Shown here: positions 6,903 through 13,430 of the stretch, one piece after another
Layout: every line of letters starts with the position of its first letter
Position numbering within the stretch: the first letter of the stretch is position 1
Assembly: GCA_013373005.1 (NCBI GenBank)
Contig: JABXIP010000532.1
Location: 1-18,874 of the forward strand
Length of the DNA: 18,874 nt
Reading direction: 5' to 3'
Source of the DNA: Cytophagia bacterium
Lineage (GTDB): Bacteria; Bacteroidota; Bacteroidia; Cytophagales; Cyclobacteriaceae
Made by a program: the position numbers and the translations under genes
Notes under the pieces: model-generated
What the model saw: only the letters and a program-made list of their open reading frames with translations
The model's database searches: none
Told to the model about the DNA's origin: nothing

Positions 6903-7367
6903 TCATTTATAGAATACCAACAACTCGTACTTGGAGTACTGAGAGTATATGGACGAATGTCCTCCAAAATGGATAACAATAGTTCTGCCAGCAGGTACTC
7001 TGAATGCTGGAGATCCTATCATCTTTATACTCGTCTCGAATAGTTTTTTAACACCAGTTGAGTTAGAGTTTACGATTTCCCCACCGTTCGCCCAAACAAC
7101 CTTAAAATCTGGATTAGGTGCACCATCTGCAGTTACAAACAAGTAGACCTCTTTAGATGAGTCGAAACGAATAGTATGTTTTTTTTTGATTTCATCTGTA
7201 TCTGTAATCGTAAAATCATCATAACCATAAAATTTATAGCCCATACTTTTCCCGGATTCTACCGTGGCCTTTCGAACGTCTAAAAGCGTTTTTAGCTCCT
7301 GAGCATAAACATCTGCTGAAAATAAGACCAGCAATACAACAATGAGATTCTTAAAATTCTTTCGCAC
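6903..7367 (-). CDS. small secreted protein of unknown function
   Basis: I do not recognise a family. The product has a standard signal peptide: basic RKNFKN, a hydrophobic stretch, then VYA-QE as a likely signal peptidase I site, so the mature part of about 130 residues is exported. The mature part is rich in beta-prone segments (YKFYGYDDFTITD, HTIRFDSSKEVYLFV, GRTIVIHFGG) and ends KYELLVFYK; a small beta-sandwich is plausible but unproven. I see no cysteines or lipobox in it. No ATG fits the start. GTG at 7367 gives a compact signal peptide, while TTG at 7397 would add ten residues; a stop follows at 7404-7406. It converges on rplI and shares its terminator. Confidence 0.65.
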   Translation of the reverse strand: MRKNFKNLIVVLLVLFSADVYAQELKTLLDVRKATVESGKSMGYKFYGYDDFTITDTDEIKKKHTIRFDSSKEVYLFVTADGAPNPDFKVVWANGGEIVNSNSTGVKKLFETSIKMIGSPAFRVPAGRTIVIHFGGHSSIYSQYSKYELLVFYK

Positions 7368-7449
7368 TTTTAGTAAAATTGGTTGAAGATTTTTCAAGAT
7401 ACTTCAGAACACTATTTATTCCTAACTATCTCCTAATCAACATATAACC

Positions 7450-7475
7450 AAAAAACCCTGACGTTTCCGTCAGGG
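7450..7475 (-). terminator. intrinsic terminator on the minus strand with no gene before it
   Basis: CCCTGACG (7456-7463) and CGTCAGGG (7468-7475) form a perfect 8-bp stem. Read on the minus strand the loop is GAAA and the stem is followed by TTTTTT (7455-7450). On the plus strand no T run follows, so the direction is clear. No minus-strand gene lies upstream of it within about 400 bp. Confidence 0.75.
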
Positions 7476-7656
7476 CTTCGTGCTCCGCGTCAGCAAGCAC
7501 ACATACTTAGCTAGTGATTCTCCTTAGAGTAACTCAGATTGGCTATTATCATTGACAACAAATTGAGAGTCATTAAAGGATGATTACCCGAAACTAAACA
7601 ACCTATTTCTGGAACTCCAGTTATTCAAAACTGTGTCAACAGATTGTCTATACTTG

Positions 7657-7722
7657 GTTTAAAGTTTGAGGTTTGAAGTTTAATGTCTCACACACTTTGA
7701 GCTTGAAACATTGAACATTGAA
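7657..7722 (+). repeat. two blocks of degenerate heptamer repeats
   Basis: Block one (7657-7684) is GTTTAAA, GTTTGAG, GTTTGAA, GTTTAAT. After a 10-bp gap, block two (7695-7722) is CTTTGAG, CTTGAAA, CATTGAA, CATTGAA. The 7-bp period is strict within each block. Block two shares its unit with the array at 4022-4049. Confidence 0.75.
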
Positions 7723-7738
7723 CTATTGCAGCATCACA

Positions 7739-7750
7739 GCAAGCGTTTGC
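7739..7750. promoter_or_regulatory. candidate LacI-type operator upstream of glgE
   Basis: GCAAGCGTTTGC is a palindrome with a single asymmetric pair and a central CG, as is typical of LacI-family sites. It is about 80 bp upstream of the probable glgE promoter. It resembles the palindromes at 16594-16606 and 16652-16665. This is a motif match only. Confidence 0.35.
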
Positions 7751-7830
7751 AATACAATTCAGTTGACCGTTTTTGAATAGCCCACATATTTTTTCTTAAT
7801 TTCAATAGAGCAAGACAGCCGGTCTGCACA

Positions 7831-7858
7831 TTGACACTAAGAAAAACCACTATAAAAC
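7831..7858 (+). promoter_or_regulatory. possible glgE promoter
   Basis: TTG (7831-7833), 17 bp, then TATAAAAC (7851-7858) fits the Bacteroidota TTG-N17-TA spacing, although the -7 box lacks the TTTG half. Transcription would start near 7865, giving a leader of about a dozen bases before the ATG at 7878. Confidence 0.35.
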
Positions 7859-7877
7859 ACTCTAAATCAACCTTATC

Positions 7878-9821
7878 ATGAAATCTGGTCAAAGACGCGT
7901 TGTCATTGAAAACGTTTCCCCTGAAATCAACTGCGGACAACACGCTGCCAAAAGAGTTGTAGGCCAAAACTTTGAGGTTTCAGCAGACCTTCTGGCCGAT
8001 GGCCATGACGTGCTGAATGCCCACATCAAATACAAGCACGAAAAAGCCAGAAGCTGGAAATATGCTCCTATGAAACTGGGAGAGAACGATAACTGGTCAG
8101 GTTCTTTCGAAGTTGAAAAACAAGGTCTCTACGAATATACGGTTGAGGCTTGGGTAGACTATCCGCTTACCTGGCAACACAACATTGAGCGCAAAATCGA
8201 TGACAAACAACATGTGAATGTTGAATTGGAAGATGGTATTCAATACCTGAAAGATGCTAAAAAGAAAAGCAAGGAGGACAAGGACTATTTAGACCAGCTT
8301 ATTGCGGCCTTCGCCAATCCTGATGAGTATAGCTTCGCTATAAAAGAAGCGCAATCAGAAAGGCTTCATGACATATTTTGGGCTAACCCAAGTAAGAAAT
8401 TCGCAACTACTTACGAGAAGCAGCTTCCACTTTATGTAGATCGTCAAAAAGCACTTTACAGTACCTGGTATGAATTCTTTCCAAGATCTACCGCCAAGAA
8501 GGCCGGCCAGCACGGTACTTTCAAGGATGTGCTGGACATCATTCCACTGGTAGCTAAACAAGGCTTCGATGTAATCTACTTCCCTCCGATCCACCCTATT
8601 GGAACGGCTCATAGAAAAGGAAAGAACAATACCACAACCGCCTTACCTGAAGATGTTGGGGTGCCATGGGCAATAGGCAACAAAGAAGGCGGGCACAAAG
8701 ACATTCTCCCAGAACTAGGCACCTTAGATGACTTTAAAGAAGTGATCAGGGTAGCCGGTGAGCATGGAATTGAAATTGCCATGGACTTTGCCTTGCAATG
8801 CTCACCCGATCATCCATATGTGAAGGAGCATCCAAGCTGGTTCAAATGGAGACCAGATGGAACGGTTCAGTATGCAGAAAACCCTCCTAAGAAATATCAG
8901 GACATCTACCCTATCTACTTCGAGTCAGATGACTGGGAGAATATGTGGGAAGAGTTTGTTGGAATTACACTCTTTTGGAATGAATTGGGGATCAAAATCT
9001 TCAGGGTAGACAATCCGCATACCAAGCCTTTTGGCTTTTGGGAATATTTAATCGCTCAAGTGAAGAAAGTAGATGCGGATGTGCTCTTTCTGGCCGAGGC
9101 CTTTACCAAACCCAAGACCATGCAAAGGCTAGCTAAAATTGGTTTTAGCCAGGGCTACACTTACTATACCTGGAGAAGTAGCAAGGCTGAAATCATTGAG
9201 TACATGAATGAACTCACCAAAGGACCAATGAAAGACTACTTCCGTCCAAACTTTTGGCCTAACACCCCTGACATTAACCCATGGATGCTGCAAGGAGGAA
9301 ATGAAAACCTTTACACTGTTCGGCACATGATGGCCGCCACCTTAAGCTCAAACTTTGGAATGTACGGACCGGTTTATGAGCAAATTGAGCATGCGCCTGT
9401 CATTGGTAAGGAAGAATACCTGAACTCAGAGAAATATGAGGTGAGGCATTGGGACTGGACAAAAGTGACTAAACTGAGTACGCTAATAGCCAAAATCAAC
9501 AAGATTAGAAAAGAACATACAGCCTTACAGGAAACGAACAATATAGACTTCTGCCAGATAGACAATGACAGAATCCTTTCTTACTTCAAGCAAAGTCAGG
9601 ATAAGTCAGACAATCTGCTCTTCGCGGTTAACCTCGACCCTTACAATCGACAAGGCGGATGGGTTCAGGTTCCAAAGTACAAAATGGGGCTTTCCAACGA
9701 ACAACCTATTCGAGTGACAGATTTGATTACAGGAAACAGCTACATCTGGAACCAGGAATGGAATTATGTAGAACTCGATCCATACCAGATACCATATCAT
9801 ATATTTTCGATACATTATTAG
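7878..9821 (+). CDS. glgE: alpha-1,4-glucan:maltose-1-phosphate maltosyltransferase
   Basis: The 647-residue GlgE (GH13_3) transfers maltosyl units from maltose 1-phosphate to the non-reducing end of alpha-1,4-glucans, releasing phosphate. The N-terminal beta domain (about 1-115, DUF3416-like) is followed by a TIM barrel with STWYEFFPRS (195-204), VIYFPPIHPIG (232-242), nucleophile D378 in FRVDNPHTKPF, acid/base E407 in LFLAEAF, and D465 in the NTPDIN segment that acts as the third acidic residue. The maltose-phosphate loop NPPKKYQDIYPI (335-346) is typical of GlgE and absent from ordinary amylases. All catalytic residues are present and the length is normal. It is first in a tight operon, with the maltokinase ATG eight bases after its stop. 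It is cytoplasmic, with no signal peptide. Confidence 0.93.
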   Translation: MKSGQRRVVIENVSPEINCGQHAAKRVVGQNFEVSADLLADGHDVLNAHIKYKHEKARSWKYAPMKLGENDNWSGSFEVEKQGLYEYTVEAWVDYPLTWQHNIERKIDDKQHVNVELEDGIQYLKDAKKKSKEDKDYLDQLIAAFANPDEYSFAIKEAQSERLHDIFWANPSKKFATTYEKQLPLYVDRQKALYSTWYEFFPRSTAKKAGQHGTFKDVLDIIPLVAKQGFDVIYFPPIHPIGTAHRKGKNNTTTALPEDVGVPWAIGNKEGGHKDILPELGTLDDFKEVIRVAGEHGIEIAMDFALQCSPDHPYVKEHPSWFKWRPDGTVQYAENPPKKYQDIYPIYFESDDWENMWEEFVGITLFWNELGIKIFRVDNPHTKPFGFWEYLIAQVKKVDADVLFLAEAFTKPKTMQRLAKIGFSQGYTYYTWRSSKAEIIEYMNELTKGPMKDYFRPNFWPNTPDINPWMLQGGNENLYTVRHMMAATLSSNFGMYGPVYEQIEHAPVIGKEEYLNSEKYEVRHWDWTKVTKLSTLIAKINKIRKEHTALQETNNIDFCQIDNDRILSYFKQSQDKSDNLLFAVNLDPYNRQGGWVQVPKYKMGLSNEQPIRVTDLITGNSYIWNQEWNYVELDPYQIPYHIFSIHY

Positions 9822-9829
9822 TCAGAATT

Positions 9830-11455
9830 ATGGCCAAAGCGAGCAACAAAAGGAATCAGGCATGGATTGCTAAGTTTGAAGATGAAAGCTTCAGACAAAA
9901 GCTGAGTAATGATATTCTTCCCAAATACATGATGGGAACTCGCTGGTATGCGGCCAAAACACAGAAGGCAAAAACTTATAGAATAGAAATGAATATGCCG
10001 TTTCAGATCAACGATTCTGAAACGGCATATTTTATTACCATAGAAATCAATTTTGAAGCGGGGTTCACGGAGTACTATTTTATGACGCTGGCCTTTGTAG
10101 AACCAGATGCAAAGCTGGACGATCCTAAAGGTGCAGTTCACAAAATATCCATAGGCGATGAAAAAGGGCTCATTATTGATGCGCTTTATTACGAACCTTT
10201 TAGACAGGCTCTTTATGAACAAATGCTATCGCAGAAAAGTGTTACCGATGGTAATACCAGACTGACATTTGAAAGAGGGAAAGTGCTGAGATCCAGTCCT
10301 GCTTATGAATCTTCCCGGGTATTAGGCTTCGACCAAAGCAATACCTCAATTGAATACAATGGCAAGTATTTCTTCAAGGCCTACAGAAGGCTCTTCCAGG
10401 ATACTAACCCTGATTTGGAGCTAACGAAATTCTTATCAGATGGCAGTGATTTTAACAACTGCCCGAAATATGCAGGCAGCATCAGTTGGATCAAGAATGA
10501 ATACGCCACCATATCCATCGGTATCATGCAGGAACGCATTGACAATATTGGAGAAGCATGGAATCACACCCTTGATATGATGAAAGGGTATTTCGAGCGT
10601 ATTCAGGCAACAGATATCGATCCGGCAGACATTCAAGACATCAAAAACTTTGAGCTGGTCAGTCCAAAAGATTTGAAATCAGACTTCCGTTTGCTAATAA
10701 GCGATGATGTTTTGGAAAAGGTAGAGAAAATGGCTCTTCGCGTTGCAGAAATGCACATCGCCCTATTCAAAAATAAAGTAGATGCCAAGTTCTTCCCCAT
10801 ACCATTCAATGGAGACTATACGGTTTGGCTTAAGAATCGAATTATTTATCAGGTAAATGCCCGCTTTATTTTGGTGGAAGAGAACCTGAATAAGCTCGAA
10901 GGCTTGGCTAAAGAATATGCAGAGATGTTTGTGGCATCCCGCGAAGAAGTAACCACCCGTTTCTTAGCTTTCGAAGAAACTCAGCTTAACTCAAGCAGAA
11001 TCAGAATTCATGGCGACCTGCATTTGGGCCAGATTTTAATGAATGAAGAAGACGACTTCTACATTATTGACTACGAAGGTGAACCTGAAAGTACGATTCG
11101 CGATAGAAAAGTAAAGCAAACCCCTTTAAAGGATGTTGCCGGAATGCTCCGCTCCTTCCACTATGGAGTGTATGCCGTCATTTTCGATGAAAATATTAAG
11201 CACAAGCTATCAAGAGAGAAGCTCTTTGAGGCTGGAGAAAAATACTACAGGGCAATTGCCGGAGTATTCCTCAACAAATATGTCTCTACTGCCATGGCCA
11301 AGAATTTGGACATAGGTTATGAATCAGAGATCAGATACTTGTTGAAATATCATCTGCTCGAAAAAGCAGTTTACGAAATAGGCTATGAATTGAAAGCCAG
11401 ACCGGACTGGGTAATTATTCCATTGACCGGTATCAAACAAATTTTAGAAGAATGA
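9830..11455 (+). CDS. mak: maltokinase (stand-alone, not fused to trehalose synthase)
   Basis: The 541-residue kinase phosphorylates maltose with ATP to maltose 1-phosphate, the GlgE donor. The N-terminal cap contains GTRWYAAK (36-43), the equivalent of the family RWFGGK motif. The kinase part shows K183 in YFFKAYRR, the catalytic loop HGDLHLGQ with D396, and the metal-binding IDYEGEP with D414, followed by the R/K-rich PLKDVAGML. It is somewhat longer than actinobacterial Mak (about 450 residues). The open frame extends back to 9659 inside glgE; the ATG at 9830 is chosen because it follows the glgE stop and starts the conserved region. The TGA overlaps the glgB start. A 15-16 bp perfect inverted repeat lies within codons 55-68 (9992-10031). 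Many genomes fuse this domain to TreS; here it is separate. Confidence 0.88.
   Translation: MAKASNKRNQAWIAKFEDESFRQKLSNDILPKYMMGTRWYAAKTQKAKTYRIEMNMPFQINDSETAYFITIEINFEAGFTEYYFMTLAFVEPDAKLDDPKGAVHKISIGDEKGLIIDALYYEPFRQALYEQMLSQKSVTDGNTRLTFERGKVLRSSPAYESSRVLGFDQSNTSIEYNGKYFFKAYRRLFQDTNPDLELTKFLSDGSDFNNCPKYAGSISWIKNEYATISIGIMQERIDNIGEAWNHTLDMMKGYFERIQATDIDPADIQDIKNFELVSPKDLKSDFRLLISDDVLEKVEKMALRVAEMHIALFKNKVDAKFFPIPFNGDYTVWLKNRIIYQVNARFILVEENLNKLEGLAKEYAEMFVASREEVTTRFLAFEETQLNSSRIRIHGDLHLGQILMNEEDDFYIIDYEGEPESTIRDRKVKQTPLKDVAGMLRSFHYGVYAVIFDENIKHKLSREKLFEAGEKYYRAIAGVFLNKYVSTAMAKNLDIGYESEIRYLLKYHLLEKAVYEIGYELKARPDWVIIPLTGIKQILEE
9992..10031 (+). repeat. intragenic 15-16 bp perfect inverted repeat in mak
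   Basis: AATATGCCGTTTCAG (9992-10006) is exactly complementary to CTGAAACGGCATATT (10017-10031), and A10007-T10016 adds a sixteenth pair. The inner ATC/GAT can extend the stem with one bulge. A T-rich stretch follows (TATTTTATT). It begins 163 nt into the maltokinase coding sequence. Confidence 0.85.
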
Positions 11456-13419
11456 CCATGAAGGAACATGTATACGTAACCTCCAACTCTCTGATGACAG
11501 ATTTTGACAGTAGCCTGTTTAAGTCTGGTAAGCACTTTAAGCTCTATGAGAAGCTTGGTTCCCATGTAATGGAATTGGATGGTAAAGAGGGTACTCATTT
11601 TGCCGTTTGGGCTCCAAACGCCAGCAAAGTTCAGCTCATTGGTGACTTTAACTTCTGGAATGGAAAGGGCTATGAATTGTATCCTCGTTGGGATGGCTCA
11701 GGTATTTGGGAAGGCTTTGTTGAAGGAATTGGCCAGGGGGCCATTTATAAATACAAGATACACTCCAGCAACTATGGTCAGATTTTAGAAAAGGGTGACC
11801 CCTTTGCCATGCACTGGGAAGTGCCACCCAAAACCGCTTCCATAGTCTGGAATAATCAATACAAGTGGAAGGATTCCAAGTGGTTGAAAACCAGAAAAGA
11901 GAAAAATGCGCTTAACCAGCCTTTCTCTGTTTATGAGGTTCATCTTGGATCGTGGCGAAGAAAGAAAAACGGAGATTCACTTTCGTACAAGGAGCTTTCG
12001 AAAGAGCTGGTTTCCTACATCGTAGAAATGGGCTACACGCATGTGGAGTTTTTGCCAGTAATGGAACACCCATTCTTTGGCTCTTGGGGATATCAGTGCA
12101 CCGGTTATTTTGCGCCAACCTCTCGCTATGGAACACCTGATGATTTCATGGCCATGATGGACGCCTTTCACAAGGCTGAAATTGGAGTAATTCTGGACTG
12201 GGTGCCTTCCCACTTCCCTAACGATGCCCATGGTATCTACAACTTTGACGGAACCCACCTTTTTGAGCATGCTGACCCGCGACAGGGATATCACCCAGAT
12301 TGGAGTTCATATATCTTCAACTATGGTCGAAATGAAGTTCGATCATTCCTCATTAGCAGTGCCGGTTTCTGGATGGACGTATGCCATGCCGATGGCTTAA
12401 GAGTAGATGCTGTAGCCTCTATGCTTTACCTGGATTATTCCAGAAAAGAAGGAGAATGGATTCCGAACCAGTATGGTGGAAGAGAAAACCTGGAAGCCAT
12501 TTCCTTCCTCAAAGAATTGAATGAATATGTCTACAGTGAATTTGATGGAATTCAGACCATTGCTGAAGAGTCAACTGCCTGGCCGGCAGTTTCGCGCCCA
12601 ACTTATGTTGGTGGGCTTGGCTTTGGTATGAAGTGGATGATGGGCTGGATGCACGATACGCTAGAGTACTTCCAAAAGGATGCCTTCTACAGACAGTATC
12701 ACCAGAACAACATTACCTTCAGTCTAAACTATGCCTTTACCGAGAACTTTATGCTACCGCTTTCTCACGATGAGGTAGTGCATGGAAAAGGGCCATTGAT
12801 GGACAGAATGCCGGGTGATGAATGGCAGAGATTCGCCAATCTGAGAACACTATACGCCTACATGTATACGCATCCGGGAACCAAGCTAGTGTTTATGGGT
12901 GGAGAAATTGCACAAACTACTGAGTGGAAGCATGACTATTCAATTGACTGGCATTTGCTTGATTTCGAGTCTCACAAGGGTATGCAAAAGTTGACCAAAG
13001 CACTCAATGAGCTTTACAAGTCGGAACCAGCACTTTACGAGCATTCCTTTACTGCAGAGGGCTTTGAATGGATAGAATTGAACGATTATCAAAATTCTGT
13101 TTTAAGCTTTATCAGAAAAGGAAAGAATGAAGCTGATAACCTCGCAGTAATCTGTAATTTCACGCCCGTTGTTCGCGAGAAGTACCGAATTGGTATTAAC
13201 GGAGAAACCTGGAAAGAAATATTCAATTCAGATGCTGAAGAATTCTGGGGTAGTGGGATTACCAATTCAGGAAGTCTTAAATCGCAACAGCTACCTCACC
13301 ATGGAAGACCGAACTCATTGGAGCTAACATTGCCTCCTTTGTCGGTTATTATTTTCAAACAAGAGCCTGAGAAAAAAGCTGCTAAAAAAACTGCAGCTAA
13401 GCCGAAGGCCAAGAAGTAG
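11452..13419 (+). CDS. glgB: 1,4-alpha-glucan branching enzyme
   Basis: The 655-residue GH13 branching enzyme cuts alpha-1,4 chains and re-attaches them by alpha-1,6 bonds. It has an N-terminal CBM48 domain (about 45-135: FAVWAPNASKV, GDFNFWNG, YKYKI), then a barrel with YEVHLGSW (161-168), ILDWVPSHF (247-255), nucleophile D319 in DGLRVDAV, acid/base E372 in TIAEEST, and transition-state D440 in LSHDEVVHGK. It is shorter than E. coli GlgB (728) because the extra N1 domain is absent. The last residues are a lysine/alanine-rich tail (KKAAKKTAAKPKAKK), possibly for contacting polyanions or glucan granules. Its ATG overlaps the mak stop (ATGA); a second in-frame ATG is two codons later. The GH57 gene follows 11 bp after the stop. 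Confidence 0.94.
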   Translation: MTMKEHVYVTSNSLMTDFDSSLFKSGKHFKLYEKLGSHVMELDGKEGTHFAVWAPNASKVQLIGDFNFWNGKGYELYPRWDGSGIWEGFVEGIGQGAIYKYKIHSSNYGQILEKGDPFAMHWEVPPKTASIVWNNQYKWKDSKWLKTRKEKNALNQPFSVYEVHLGSWRRKKNGDSLSYKELSKELVSYIVEMGYTHVEFLPVMEHPFFGSWGYQCTGYFAPTSRYGTPDDFMAMMDAFHKAEIGVILDWVPSHFPNDAHGIYNFDGTHLFEHADPRQGYHPDWSSYIFNYGRNEVRSFLISSAGFWMDVCHADGLRVDAVASMLYLDYSRKEGEWIPNQYGGRENLEAISFLKELNEYVYSEFDGIQTIAEESTAWPAVSRPTYVGGLGFGMKWMMGWMHDTLEYFQKDAFYRQYHQNNITFSLNYAFTENFMLPLSHDEVVHGKGPLMDRMPGDEWQRFANLRTLYAYMYTHPGTKLVFMGGEIAQTTEWKHDYSIDWHLLDFESHKGMQKLTKALNELYKSEPALYEHSFTAEGFEWIELNDYQNSVLSFIRKGKNEADNLAVICNFTPVVREKYRIGINGETWKEIFNSDAEEFWGSGITNSGSLKSQQLPHHGRPNSLELTLPPLSVIIFKQEPEKKAAKKTAAKPKAKK

Positions 13420-13430
13420 GAAAACTCCTA

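Larger units (their letters stand above)
7398..7877. other. 480-bp spacer upstream of the glgE operon
   Basis: No convincing gene is seen. It holds an orphan minus-strand terminator (7450-7475), two blocks of heptamer repeats (7657-7684 and 7695-7722), a LacI-type palindrome (7739-7750) and a probable glgE promoter (7831-7858). The minus-strand open frame at 7734-7967 runs into glgE and has no protein-like character. Confidence 0.6.

Noticed and set aside
7657..7722. CRISPR-like repeats
   Set aside because: Units are 7 bp, contiguous and degenerate, with no spacers and no cas genes.
7734..7967. 77-residue minus-strand open frame overlapping the glgE start
   Set aside because: It covers the glgE promoter and start, and its sequence shows no domain or composition typical of a gene.
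9659..9829. Longer N-terminus for the maltokinase, overlapping glgE
   Set aside because: The extra 57 residues are glgE coding sequence read in another frame; the ATG at 9830 follows the glgE stop by eight bases.
9818..10222. 134-residue frame antisense to maltokinase
   Set aside because: It is the complement of well-conserved mak coding sequence and has no family features.
12597..12617. Short hairpin in glgB around CCAAC/GTTGG
   Set aside because: Only five perfect pairs in coding sequence; expected by chance.
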